A stretch of DNA of 64,000 nt. Source: JAKEFM01 sp035695825 (GTDB lineage: Bacteria; Planctomycetota; UBA1135; JAKEFM01). Positions 10,746 through 19,044 of this stretch are shown here, in pieces; the first letter of the stretch is position 1; the number at the start of each line of letters is the position of its first letter. The notes beneath the pieces are model-generated. The model had not been told where the DNA came from. It saw nothing but the letters and a program-made list of their open reading frames with translations, and ran no database searches. The stretch is taken from NCBI GenBank assembly GCA_035695825.1, contig DASRRH010000036.1, positions 1-64,000 of the forward strand, in the 5' to 3' direction. Made by a program: the position numbers and the translations under genes.

Positions 10746-12116
10746 GTGCCGATCTACGAGAGCATCGTCCAGGCGATCGGGCGCACGCCGATGGTCCGCC
10801 TGTCCGAGCGGATGGCGCGCGGCCTCCCCTGCGAGATCCTCCTCAAGGTCGACGCGCTGAACCCCGGCGGCTCCGTCAAGGACCGGATCGGGCTCCGGAT
10901 GATCGAGCAGGCGGAGCGGACGGGGAAGCTCAAGGCCGGCGGCACCGTGATCGAGTGCACCTCGGGGAACACCGGGATGGGGATCGCGCTCGCCGCCGCG
11001 GCGAAGGGGTACCGGATGATCTTCACGATCCCCGACAAGATGAGCCAGGAGAAGGTCAACCTCCTCAAGGCGTTCGGGGCGAAGGTCATCGTGACCCCCT
11101 CCGCCGTCCCCCCCGACGACCCTCGCAACAACCACGAGGTCGCGCGCCGCCTCGCGCAGGAGATCCCGAACGCGTTCTGGGCGAACCAGTACGAGAACCC
11201 GGAGAACCCCGCCGCCCACTACGAATCGACCGGACCGGAGATCTGGGAGGACTGCGGCGGGCGGCTCGACGCTTTCGTCTGCGGGATCGGGACGGGCGGG
11301 ACGATCACCGGGGCGGGTCGCTTCCTCAAGGAGAAGGACCCGAAGGTCCGGGTGATCGGCGTCGACCCCGTCGGGTCCGTCTACGCGGAATTCTTCCGGA
11401 GCGGCCGGCTCGGGGAACCCCACCCCTACAAGGTCGAGGGGATCGGGCAGGACGACATCCCCCCGATCCTCGACTTCTCCGTCGTCGACGAGGTCGTCCC
11501 GGTCTCCGACAAGGACTCCTTTCTCACGGCGCGGCGCCTCGCCCGCTCGGAGGGGATCCTCTGCGGCGGCTCCTCGGGGACCGCGCTCGCGGCGGCGCTG
11601 CGCGTCGGCAAGGGGATGCCGCGGGGCTCGCGCCTTGTCGTCCTCCTCCCCGACACGGGGACGCGCTACCTCTCGAAGGTCTACAACGACGCCTGGATGC
11701 AGGAGAACCAGTTCGCGGAGGAGCGCGGGCCCGTGAACGCCCTCGACGTCGTGACGGCGAAGGCGGGGGGACCGGGCACGCTCGTGTGGGTCGGGCCCGA
11801 GGCCACGGTCCACGACGCCGTCGGGCTCATGAAGAAGCACGAGGTCTCGCAGATGCCCGTCCTCGAGAAGGGGAACGTCCTCGGGTCCCTGCGCGAGGAC
11901 CTCGCCCTCGAGCTGATGGTCTCGCGGCGCAACACGACCGAGGTCCGCGTGCGGGAGGTCATGAGCCCCCCTCTCCCGGTCGCCGAGCCCGACACGCCCG
12001 CCGAGGAGCTTTCCCGCCTCCTCCGCGGCGGCCACCCCGCCCTCCTCGTCCGCCTCGGGGACGGGGAGTTCTCGATCCTCACCAAGTTCGACCTCCTCCA
12101 GGCGATCGCGCCGTGA
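10746..12116 (+). CDS. cbs: cystathionine beta-synthase
   Basis: PLP enzyme condensing homocysteine with serine to cystathionine. The product is 456 residues. The fold-type II domain contains NPGGSVKDR with the PLP lysine at residue 45, then CTSGNTGMG, GIGTGGTITGAG and CGGSSGTA. A C-terminal pair of CBS domains (about residues 340-456) is the usual regulatory module. The GTG at 10746 is preferred because the promoter just upstream would exclude the in-frame GTG at 10713. The Bateman module and the following cystathionine lyase favour cystathionine beta-synthase over cysteine synthase. Confidence 0.92.
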   Translation: MPIYESIVQAIGRTPMVRLSERMARGLPCEILLKVDALNPGGSVKDRIGLRMIEQAERTGKLKAGGTVIECTSGNTGMGIALAAAAKGYRMIFTIPDKMSQEKVNLLKAFGAKVIVTPSAVPPDDPRNNHEVARRLAQEIPNAFWANQYENPENPAAHYESTGPEIWEDCGGRLDAFVCGIGTGGTITGAGRFLKEKDPKVRVIGVDPVGSVYAEFFRSGRLGEPHPYKVEGIGQDDIPPILDFSVVDEVVPVSDKDSFLTARRLARSEGILCGGSSGTALAAALRVGKGMPRGSRLVVLLPDTGTRYLSKVYNDAWMQENQFAEERGPVNALDVVTAKAGGPGTLVWVGPEATVHDAVGLMKKHEVSQMPVLEKGNVLGSLREDLALELMVSRRNTTEVRVREVMSPPLPVAEPDTPAEELSRLLRGGHPALLVRLGDGEFSILTKFDLLQAIAP

Positions 12117-13267
12117 CCGGACCGGGCTTCGGGACGCGCGCGGTCCACGGCGGCCAGGAGCCCGACCCCTCGACGGGCGCGATCATGACGCCCGTCTACC
12201 TCACCTCGACCTACGTCCAGCCGCAGCCGGCGAAGCCGGTCGGCGGCCACGACTACGCGCGGACCCGCAACCCGACGCGGACCGCCCTCGAGGGGAACCT
12301 CGCCGCGCTCGAGGGAGGAGCCTGGGGCCTCGCCTTCGGCAGCGGCATGGCCGCGATCCACGCCGCCGCGAGCCTCCTCTCCGCGGGCGACCACGTCGTC
12401 GCGGGGGACGACCTCTACGGCGGGACCTTCCGCCTCTTCACGACGGTCCTCTCCCGGCAGGGTCTGCGGTTCGCGTTCGTGAACGCTTGCGACCCCTCGG
12501 CCCTCGAGGCCGCGATCGAACCGACGACGAAGGCGCTCTTCGTCGAGACGCCGACGAACCCGCTCCTCCGCCTCGTCGACCTCCGCGCGTGCGCCTCCCT
12601 CGCGCGCGCGCGCGGCCTCCTCTCGGTCTGCGACAACACCTTCGCGACCCCCGCTCTGCAGAACCCCCTCGCGTTCGACTTCGACCTCGTCGTCCACTCG
12701 ACGACGAAATTCCTGGGCGGCCACAGCGACGTCGTCGGCGGGGCGATCGTCGGCCGGGACGAGGGCCTCCGCGCGCGCCTCGCCTACCTGCAGAACGCGA
12801 TCGGGGCCGTCCCGGGCCCCCTCGACTGCTTCCTCGTGCTCCGCGGCACGAAGACGCTCCACCTCCGCATGGAGCGCCACTCCCGCAACGCCGAGCGCGT
12901 CGCCGGTTTCCTCGCGGGGCATCCGAAGGTCGCGCGCGTCCTCTACCCGGGGCTTCCCGTTCACCCGCAGCACGCCCTCGCGAAGGCGCAGATGCGCGGC
13001 TTCGGGGGGATCGTCTCCTTCGAGCCGAAGGGGGGAGCCGAGGCCGCGCGGCGCCTCGTCGCGTCCACGCGCTGGTTCGCCCTCGCCGAATCGCTCGGCG
13101 GCGTCGAGTCGCTCGTCGACCATCCCGCCTCGATGACCCACGCCTCGATCCCGGCGGAGAAGCGCCGGGCCGCGGGTCTCTCGGACTCCCTCGTGCGCCT
13201 CTCGGTCGGGATCGAGGACGAGGAAGACCTGCTCGAGGACCTCGCGCAGGCCCTCGCACGGGCGTAG
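12113..13267 (+). CDS. cystathionine gamma-lyase / gamma-synthase family enzyme
   Basis: PLP enzyme of the Cys/Met metabolism family, 384 residues. It has LTSTYVQPQP near residue 30, RTRNPTRTALEGNLAALEGG at 50-69, CDNTFATP near 174, and the PLP lysine in VHSTTKFLGGHSD (Lys199). Its GTG start overlaps the cbs TGA, so it is translationally coupled to cystathionine beta-synthase. That context makes cystathionine gamma-lyase (cystathionine to cysteine, reverse trans-sulfuration) the likely role, although sequence alone does not separate lyase from gamma-synthase or homocysteine-forming relatives. Confidence 0.88.
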   Translation: MTGPGFGTRAVHGGQEPDPSTGAIMTPVYLTSTYVQPQPAKPVGGHDYARTRNPTRTALEGNLAALEGGAWGLAFGSGMAAIHAAASLLSAGDHVVAGDDLYGGTFRLFTTVLSRQGLRFAFVNACDPSALEAAIEPTTKALFVETPTNPLLRLVDLRACASLARARGLLSVCDNTFATPALQNPLAFDFDLVVHSTTKFLGGHSDVVGGAIVGRDEGLRARLAYLQNAIGAVPGPLDCFLVLRGTKTLHLRMERHSRNAERVAGFLAGHPKVARVLYPGLPVHPQHALAKAQMRGFGGIVSFEPKGGAEAARRLVASTRWFALAESLGGVESLVDHPASMTHASIPAEKRRAAGLSDSLVRLSVGIEDEEDLLEDLAQALARA

Positions 13268-13337
13268 CGGCCGATCCCCGATCCGGCGGGACCCGGAACG
13301 GTCCGGAATCGTAGGGCCGCCGCTCGCCCGAAGGACC

Positions 13338-13688
13338 CTACCCCTCCTCGGCCTCCTCGCCGGAGGGCATCTCGGGGAGCGGCTCCCCCCCGACCTTCGC
13401 GCGCATGAGGCGGCCGACCTTGAACTTGACGACCCGCTTCGCGGGGACGTCCACCTTTTCGAGCGTGCGGGGGTTCTGCGCCCGGCGCGGCGCGCGCTCC
13501 TTCACCTCGAAGACGCCGAACTCGCGGAACTCGAGCCGGTTCCCCCTCCCGAGCTCGTCGGTGATCGAGTCGAGGAAGCGCTGGACGACCTCCTTGACGA
13601 TCACCTTCGACTGCCCCATCGCGTCCGCGATGCGGTTGACGAGCTCCTTCTTGGTGATCGTCAATCCCTTCTCAGCCTTCATGGCCAT
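13338..13688 (-). CDS. HU/IHF family DNA-binding protein
   Basis: Nucleoid-associated DNA-bending protein, 116 residues from the ATG at 13688. The HU fold is clear: LTITKKELVNRIADAMGQSK, then VVQRFLDSITDELGRGNRLE, FREFGVFEVKERAPRRAQNP (the arm with the conserved Arg-Asn-Pro tip) and VVKFKVGRLMR. A short acidic C-terminal tail (about 20 residues) extends beyond the standard 90-95 residue core. The upstream part of the open frame is Pro/Arg-rich and non-homologous, which supports the internal start. It is convergent with cth, 70 bases away. Confidence 0.9.
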   Translation of the reverse strand: MAMKAEKGLTITKKELVNRIADAMGQSKVIVKEVVQRFLDSITDELGRGNRLEFREFGVFEVKERAPRRAQNPRTLEKVDVPAKRVVKFKVGRLMRAKVGGEPLPEMPSGEEAEEG

Positions 13689-13764
13689 CGTCTCTCGCCC
13701 CCCTTCGGCCGGGCGCGGCGTGCCCGGCGAGGGGGGCGAACCATGTCGCGGGGAGCGCGGATTG

Positions 13765-14217
13765 TCAAGCGGCGCCGGGCTTTGCCTCAAGGAGGAACGT
13801 CGCCGGGCCGTCGTTGACGAGGTGGACGCGCATCGCCTCCCCGAAGGAGCCGCTCGCGACCTCGAGGCCGAGGGCCCGGAGCCTCGCCCCGAAGCGCTCG
13901 ACGAGCGCCCGGGCCGCGTCGGGGGGTGCGGCCGCGTCGAAGGAGGGTCGCCGGCCGCTGCGGGTGTCCGCGCAGAGCGTGAATTGTGGGACGAGGAGGA
14001 TCCCGCCCCCGACCTCGCGGAGCGCGAGGTTCATCTTCCCCTGCGGGTCGTCGAAGACCCGCAGCGTCGCGACCCGCTCCGCGAGGGCGTCCGCCTCCCG
14101 CTCCCCGTCCCCCCGCTCGACCCCCAAGAGGACGAGGAACCCCCGGCCGACGGCGCCCACCGTCCTCCCGCCGACCTCGACGCTCGCCCCGTCGACCCGT
14201 TGGAGGAGCGCCCTCAT
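13765..14217 (-). CDS. dtd: D-aminoacyl-tRNA deacylase
   Basis: Removes D-amino acids (and glycine from tRNA-Ala) mischarged on tRNA. The product is 150 residues from the ATG at 14217: MRALLQRVDGASVEVGGRTV. The Gly-cisPro motif NDGPATFLL is present at the C-terminus. The active-site block reads PQFTLCADTRSGRRPSF, where the usual motif is SQFTLYADTRKGRRPSF; the family Ser is replaced by Pro. It starts 2 bases after the TPR lipoprotein gene stop, so it is in that operon. Confidence 0.93.
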   Translation of the reverse strand: MRALLQRVDGASVEVGGRTVGAVGRGFLVLLGVERGDGEREADALAERVATLRVFDDPQGKMNLALREVGGGILLVPQFTLCADTRSGRRPSFDAAAPPDAARALVERFGARLRALGLEVASGSFGEAMRVHLVNDGPATFLLEAKPGAA

Positions 14218-14219
14218 GC

Positions 14220-15305
14220 CTACTCCTGCGGGCGGCTCGCCGGGGCCGAGGTCGTCGGCGCCTCGATCTTCTCGAGGAGGAGTCGCGCGCGCAGCCTCTC
14301 GAAGATGGAGAGGGTCAGGGCGGCGCGCGGCGAGGCGAGGCAGGCGCGCAAGGCCTCCGCCGCCCCCTCCGGATCGCCGAGCCGCTGGCGCCGCAGGATG
14401 CCGAGGCTCAAGAGCCCGCGGGGATCCCCCGGGTCGAGCGCGAGCGCGCGCTCGATCGCCGCCAGCGCCTCCCGGGCCCGCTCTTGCGCGGCCTCGGCCG
14501 CCGCGAGACCGAAGAGCGCCTCCGCGTCGAACGGCCGCGCCGCGAGGAGGCGGTCGAACTCGCGCCCGGCCTCGGGCGCGCGGTCCTCCTCGAGATCGAG
14601 GAGGCCGAGCGCGAGGCGAGAGGCGGCGTCCCCGGGGTCGGAGTCGAGGAGAGCCTGGAGCTCGCGGATCGCGGCGCCCCGGTCGCCCGCTCGGACGAAG
14701 AGCGCGGCGCGGTCCGCTCGGGCGGGGAGGTAGCCCGGGTCGTCCCGGACGAGCGCCTCGATCGCGCGGCGACCCTCCTCCTCGAGCTCGTGACGCTTCT
14801 CGTCCGGGAGGGAGGTCCCGGCCTCCCTCGCGCGGGCGAGCCGGAGGCGGGCGAGCCCGTGGCGCGCCCCGGCGTCGCGCCGGTCGAGCGCCAGGGCTTC
14901 CGCGAGCGTCGACTCCGCCTCCTCGGAGGACAGGGCGACCCGGGCGGCGAGGACGAGCGCGGAGGGGGAGCGCTCCCGCTCCAACTCGGCCCGCGCCTCC
15001 GCGCGCGCTTCCTCGACCTCCCCGGCGGCGACGAGGGCTTCCTGGATCGCTCGGGGAACCGCGGCCTCGCCGGGGAACTCGACGCGGAGGCGGCGCAGGT
15101 CGAGCAACGCTTCCTCGATCCTCCCCTCCGCGAGGCTCGCCCGCGCCCGGTCGAAGACGGCTCGCCGATCGGGGTCCGCCCCGAAGAGGGGGACGCGGGG
15201 GCCCTCGCCGCCGAGGAGCCGGCACCCCCCCGCCGCGAGCGCCGCGGCGGCCGACGCCGCGATCAGCCCCCGCCGGAGGGGAGGCGCCACTCCCCGTTCC
15301 TCCAT
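14220..15305 (-). CDS. tetratricopeptide-repeat lipoprotein
   Basis: The product is 361 residues from the ATG at 15305. An Arg-containing n-region, hydrophobic stretch and lipobox (LIAASAAAALAAGGC) indicate a lipoprotein. The remainder is TPR-like helical hairpins: AVFDRARASLAEGRIEEALL, then EAESTLAEALALDRRDAGAR, GRAIRELQALL-type units and RPFDAEALFGLAAAEAAQE. No catalytic domain is visible, so a scaffold or assembly role in the envelope is likely, but the partner is unknown. It overlaps the upstream lipoprotein by 43 bases and is followed directly by dtd. Confidence 0.8.
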   Translation of the reverse strand: MEERGVAPPLRRGLIAASAAAALAAGGCRLLGGEGPRVPLFGADPDRRAVFDRARASLAEGRIEEALLDLRRLRVEFPGEAAVPRAIQEALVAAGEVEEARAEARAELERERSPSALVLAARVALSSEEAESTLAEALALDRRDAGARHGLARLRLARAREAGTSLPDEKRHELEEEGRRAIEALVRDDPGYLPARADRAALFVRAGDRGAAIRELQALLDSDPGDAASRLALGLLDLEEDRAPEAGREFDRLLAARPFDAEALFGLAAAEAAQERAREALAAIERALALDPGDPRGLLSLGILRRQRLGDPEGAAEALRACLASPRAALTLSIFERLRARLLLEKIEAPTTSAPASRPQE

Positions 15306-15745
15306 TCGGCGCGGGGCCCCTCCCGCCTCCGCTCCCCCTCCTCGACGAGGACCGCCCCTTCCGCGACGACGGAGGCTCCCCCCGCGTCGACCGCCCCGAA
15401 CCGCGCCTCGATCCGCTCGACGCCGTAGACCTGGAGGTTTCCGAGCGTGAGGCGCACGGGCCGCAGCGCGACGCCCGAGGTGTTGAGGAGGAACCAAGTT
15501 CGCGTCGACCCCTCCGTCTTCGCCGAGATCTCGTGGAAGGTCGGGTCCGCGAAGTAGGCCGCCTCGGGATACCAGGCGCGCGGGAGCTCGAGGCGGACGC
15601 GGTTCGCGAGGAGGCGGGTGCGCCGGGGCGCGAGCAGCTCGGGCCCCGGCCCCGAGGGGATGGAGTCGGGGACGCGCCCGCTGCTCCCGCACCCCCCGGC
15701 GAGGAACGGGAGGAGGAGAACGACCCTAGCGCAGGCCGACGCGAT
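15263..15745 (-). CDS. lipoprotein of unknown function, probable AUC start
   Basis: An open frame encodes RVVLLLPFLAGGC (lipoprotein signal), then VRLELPRAWYPEAAYFADPT and FHEISAKTEGSTRTWFLLNT, ending WRNGEWRLPSGGG. I find no ATG, GTG or TTG in frame before residue about 97. An ATC at 15745 lies 6 bases after a full-length Shine-Dalgarno (GGAGGAGG) inside the trpS end and would give a 160-residue lipoprotein beginning (M)ASACARVVLL. It overlaps trpS by 20 bases and the TPR gene by 43. Function unknown; the start is inferred. The alternative is a sequencing error or a decayed start. Confidence 0.62.
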   Translation of the reverse strand: MASACARVVLLLPFLAGGCGSSGRVPDSIPSGPGPELLAPRRTRLLANRVRLELPRAWYPEAAYFADPTFHEISAKTEGSTRTWFLLNTSGVALRPVRLTLGNLQVYGVERIEARFGAVDAGGASVVAEGAVLVEEGERRREGPRAEWRNGEWRLPSGGG

Positions 15746-16715
15746 GGCGCACCTCCTCCATCGTCTTGCGGGCGATGGCGCCGGCCCGGCGGGCCCCGTC
15801 GCGGAGAACCTCGTCGACGGATCCGGGATCGGAGAGGTAGCGGCCCGCCCGCTCCCGCATCGGCGCGAGGACCCCCTCGAGGTGGGTCCGCAGGACCTCC
15901 TTGCAGTCGAGACAGCCGATCGCGGCGGTCCGGCAGCCGACCGCGCAGCGCTCCCGATCCTCCTCGGGCGTGAAGAACGTGTGCCAGGTGAAGACGTTGC
16001 ACTTGGCCGGGTCGCCCGGATCCGAGCGGCGCTTTCGGGCCGGGTCCGTCATGGCCCCCGCGAGTTTCTCCTTCACGCTCGCCGCGGGCTCGAGGAGGCC
16101 GATCTCGTTCCCGAGGCTCTTCGACATCTTGCGCTGGCCGTCGAGGCCGAGCACGCGCGGCGTCGGGGAGAGGATCGCCTCGGGTTCGGGAAAAGTCGGC
16201 CCGTACGTCCGGTTGAACCGCCGGGCGATCTCGCGCGCGAGCTCGAGGTGCTGGACCTGGTCCTCCCCCACCGGGACCCGGGTCGCCTTGTAGAGGAGGA
16301 TGTCGGCCGTCTGGAGGACGGGATAGGCGAAGAGCCCGAGCCCGACGATCTCCCGCTGTCCCTCCGACTTCTCCTTGAACTGGGTCATTCTCCCGAGGTC
16401 CCCCATCGCCGCGTGGCAGCCGAGGATCCAGGCGAGCTCCGCGTGCTCGGGGACCTCCGACTGGACGAAGAGGGTGGAGCGGCGCGGGTCGAGGCCGCAG
16501 GCGAGGAGGGAGACCGCGACCTCGCGCACGCGCTGGCGCAACTCCTCGGGCCTCGGCGGCGGGGAAGCGGTCAGCGCGTGGAGGTCGACGATCGAGTAGA
16601 AGCACTCGTGGCGCTCGGCCAACGCGACCCAGTTCCGGAGCGCCCCGAGCCAGTTGCCGATGTGGAGCGCCCCCGAGGGCTGGATTCCGCTGAAGACGCG
16701 TTCCACGAGGGACAT
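15726..16715 (-). CDS. trpS: tryptophanyl-tRNA synthetase
   Basis: Class I aminoacyl-tRNA synthetase charging tRNA-Trp. The product is 329 residues from the ATG at 16715 (MSLVERVFSGIQPSGALHIG). The HIGH-equivalent is SGALHIGNWLG, the KMSKS loop is QRKMSKSLGNEI, and VGEDQVQHLELAREIARRFN is the tryptophan/AMP region. An ATG seven codons upstream (16736) would start inside the predicted -10 and is rejected. It heads a minus-strand operon with the lipoprotein, the TPR gene and dtd. Confidence 0.95.
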   Translation of the reverse strand: MSLVERVFSGIQPSGALHIGNWLGALRNWVALAERHECFYSIVDLHALTASPPPRPEELRQRVREVAVSLLACGLDPRRSTLFVQSEVPEHAELAWILGCHAAMGDLGRMTQFKEKSEGQREIVGLGLFAYPVLQTADILLYKATRVPVGEDQVQHLELAREIARRFNRTYGPTFPEPEAILSPTPRVLGLDGQRKMSKSLGNEIGLLEPAASVKEKLAGAMTDPARKRRSDPGDPAKCNVFTWHTFFTPEEDRERCAVGCRTAAIGCLDCKEVLRTHLEGVLAPMRERAGRYLSDPGSVDEVLRDGARRAGAIARKTMEEVRHRVGLR

Positions 16716-16726
16716 CGGGGGGGGGG

Positions 16727-16755
16727 ACCGTAGCACCCGCTCCGGGAGGCGGCAA
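16727..16755 (-). promoter_or_regulatory. promoter of trpS operon
   Basis: Minus-strand TTGCCG (16755-16750), a 17-base spacer, and TACGGT (16732-16727). The start would fall within a run of G/C just before the trpS ATG at 16715, so the mRNA would be leaderless or nearly so. The hexamer match is moderate. Confidence 0.45.
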
Positions 16756-16761
16756 GCCGCA

Positions 16762-16791
16762 TTGGAAACGCATCCTCCCCAACGCTAAATC
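16762..16791 (+). promoter_or_regulatory. candidate promoter of the lipoprotein-mla operon
   Basis: TTGGAA (16762-16767), an 18-base spacer and TAAATC (16786-16791), in the divergent gap between trpS and the plus-strand lipoprotein gene. Weak consensus, but it is the only AT-rich segment in the gap. Confidence 0.35.
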
Positions 16792-16819
16792 CGCGCCCCG
16801 GCCCGCCCGGATCGCCCCC

Positions 16820-18235
16820 TTGTCCGACCCCGACAACCTCCGCCTCCGATCCCACGCCCTCCTCCCCTGCATCGCGGCGTTGGCGTCGTGCGCGCTGCCG
16901 CCGCGCGAGATCCACCTCGCCCCTCTCTTCTCCTTGCACCGCACGGCGGGGGGCGGCCGGGAGGTCGAGGCCCTCGCCGGCATCCTCCGCTGGAAGACGG
17001 ACGACGAAGGGACGGAGGTCGCCGCCCGTCCGGTCTTCCGCCGGTTCCGGAAAGGCGAGGAGAGGGGCGTCGACTTCCTCTTCCCCCTCGGGCTCTCCCG
17101 GACGGGGCCCGATTCCGATCTCCTCTATTTCTTCCCCCTCGGCTGGTGGCGCCGGCAGCCCGACTCCGAGGGGCGGCAGGCTCTCGACGCGGGGCTCTTC
17201 CCGATCCTCTTCGGCGGGCGGACCGGGGACGGGAAGGGGTGGTTCGGGCTCTTCCCGATCTACGGCTCCTACCGGGGCTTCTTCACCTACGACGAATTCC
17301 GCTGGGTCCTCTTCCCCCTGTGGGTCGAGACGCGGAAGGAGGGGGGGTGGCGGACGCGAAACGTCCTCTGGCCCTTCTTCGGGTGGGGGGAGCGGGCCGA
17401 CGGGACCTCCCTGCGCCTCTGGCCGCTCCTCGGCCTCGTGAGCCGGGGGCGCCTCCGGAGCGGCTTCGCGCTCTGGCCTCTCGTCCACTGGAGCCGCGAG
17501 GGGGACTCGAAGTCCTCCTTCCTCGTCGCTCCTCTCTTCGGGAAGGCGCGAGACGGCGAGAGCCGCTCGACGACGGTGCTCTGGCCTTTCTTCGGGTGGA
17601 GGTCGAACCCGCGGACCGGATTCCAGGTCGTCGAGGCCCCCTGGCCCCTCCTCCGCCTCGTGCGCCGCGGCAAGGGAGGGCGCCTCGAGGCGGAACGCGT
17701 CCTCCCCTTCTACGCCTCGACCCGGACGGAGGACGTCACGAGCCGCACCTTCCTCTGGCCGCTCGTCTGGGTGCGCTCGGAACGAGGGGAGGGGTACGAG
17801 CGCTCCTCCCTCTACGCGCTCCCCTTCTACGTCGGGACGCGGCTCGAGCGGGAGGGGGGGGAGCGCGAGCGCCTCGTCCACCTCTGGCCCCTCTTCCACG
17901 CCGAGTCCGCGGGGGGGGCCTCCTCCTTCCGGACCCCGGCGCTCCTCCCCCTCCCGCGCCTGCGGGGCCTCTACGAGAACGTGGAATCGCTGGTCGCCCT
18001 CTACGACCGTCGGGCGCGGGGCGCGCGGCTCTCGCAGCGGCTCTTCGCCGATCTCTGGAGGGAGGAGAGGGACGAGTCGGAGCGGCGCTGGTCGATCCCG
18101 ATCCTCGCCGCCTGCCGGACCCGGGCCGACGGCGACCGCGAGTGGTCCTTCCTCGCGGGCCTCCTCCGCTTCCGCACGGGCGCGCGGGGCTTCTCCCTTC
18201 TCGCGCCCGCCTTCCCCGGTCCCGGATTCGAATGA
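16820..18235 (+). CDS. aromatic-Pro (LWPLF-type) repeat lipoprotein leading the mla operon
   Basis: The product is 471 residues from a TTG at 16820. The N-terminus HALLPCIAALASC fits a lipobox (LASC). The rest is about a dozen units of roughly 20-25 residues, each with an aromatic-Pro beta-like core, for example VLWPFFGW, LRLWPLLGL, FALWPLVHW, FLVAPLFG, TFLWPLVW, LYALPFYVG and VHLWPLFHA, separated by charged turns. The pattern suggests a beta-rich envelope protein. Its TGA overlaps the mlaE ATG, so it is translationally coupled to the Mla transporter. I do not recognise a characterised family; an outer-membrane-side Mla partner is inference. The TTG start has no clear ribosome binding site. 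Confidence 0.75.
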   Translation: MSDPDNLRLRSHALLPCIAALASCALPPREIHLAPLFSLHRTAGGGREVEALAGILRWKTDDEGTEVAARPVFRRFRKGEERGVDFLFPLGLSRTGPDSDLLYFFPLGWWRRQPDSEGRQALDAGLFPILFGGRTGDGKGWFGLFPIYGSYRGFFTYDEFRWVLFPLWVETRKEGGWRTRNVLWPFFGWGERADGTSLRLWPLLGLVSRGRLRSGFALWPLVHWSREGDSKSSFLVAPLFGKARDGESRSTTVLWPFFGWRSNPRTGFQVVEAPWPLLRLVRRGKGGRLEAERVLPFYASTRTEDVTSRTFLWPLVWVRSERGEGYERSSLYALPFYVGTRLEREGGERERLVHLWPLFHAESAGGASSFRTPALLPLPRLRGLYENVESLVALYDRRARGARLSQRLFADLWREERDESERRWSIPILAACRTRADGDREWSFLAGLLRFRTGARGFSLLAPAFPGPGFE

Positions 18236-19044
18236 GCGCGGCGACGTCGATCCGGTTCTTCGAGCGGCGGGCGGAGGAGGTCCGCGAATTCGCGGAGGCG
18301 AGCGGCCACGCCCTGTCCCTCCTCGCCGGCGCGCTCGCGCGTCTCCCCCAGGCGAAGCGGCGCTCCTCCGACGTGATCGAGCAGATGGCGAACGCGAGCG
18401 TCCGCGTCCTCCACGTCGTCCTCCTCGTCGGGGCGTTCTCGGGGATGATCCTCACCCTCCAGACGGGGCTCGAGCTCTCGCGCTGGGGCCAGCAGGACCT
18501 GATCGGCACGATCGCCTCCCTCGCGACCGTCCGGGAGATGGGCCCCTTCATCACGGCGACGATTCTCGCCGCGACGAGCGGCTCCGCCCTCGCCGCGGAG
18601 CTCGCGACGATGGCGGTCTCCGAGGAGCTCCTCGCCCTCGAGGTCCTCTCGATCGACACGACGGCCTTCCTCGTGATGCCGCGCGTGTTCGCCCTCGCCG
18701 TGATCTGCCCGCTCCTCACGATCTTCGTCGACGCGATCGGGATCGTCGGGGGGGCCCTCGTCGCGCGCTTCCAGCTCGACGTCTCCTTCGCGACCTTCTC
18801 CGACCGCGCGATCGAGGCGCTGCGGCAGACGGCGGTCGCCCTCCCCGTCCCGAAGGACCTCTACGTCGGGCTCTTCAAGGCCTTCGTCTTCGGCCTCGTG
18901 ATCGCCACGGTCGCCTGCGCGGCCGGGATGCGCGCCCACGGCGGGGCGAAGGGCGTCGGCGACGCGACGCGGCGCAGCGTCCGCAACTCGATCGTCCTGA
19001 TCATCGTCTTCAACTACTACATCACCTCCCTCTTCTACCGGTGA
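18232..19044 (+). CDS. mlaE: MlaE-type lipid ABC transporter permease
   Basis: Inner-membrane permease of the MCE/Mla phospholipid transport system. The product is 270 residues. After an N-terminal cytoplasmic helix it has MlaE-family hydrophobic segments, with the hallmark LQTGLELSRWGQQDLIGTIA, then REMGPFITATILAATSGSA and the EELLALEVLSIDTTAFLVMP region. It ends SIVLIIVFNYYITSLFYR. It overlaps the lipoprotein gene upstream and mlaF downstream by 4 bases each, indicating a tightly coupled operon. Confidence 0.93.
   Translation: MSAATSIRFFERRAEEVREFAEASGHALSLLAGALARLPQAKRRSSDVIEQMANASVRVLHVVLLVGAFSGMILTLQTGLELSRWGQQDLIGTIASLATVREMGPFITATILAATSGSALAAELATMAVSEELLALEVLSIDTTAFLVMPRVFALAVICPLLTIFVDAIGIVGGALVARFQLDVSFATFSDRAIEALRQTAVALPVPKDLYVGLFKAFVFGLVIATVACAAGMRAHGGAKGVGDATRRSVRNSIVLIIVFNYYITSLFYR

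Noticed and set aside
16712..16735. Poly-G run upstream of trpS as phase-variable tract
   Set aside because: It is a run of about ten Gs in a very GC-rich genome, located in the short leader; no evidence of a contingency gene.
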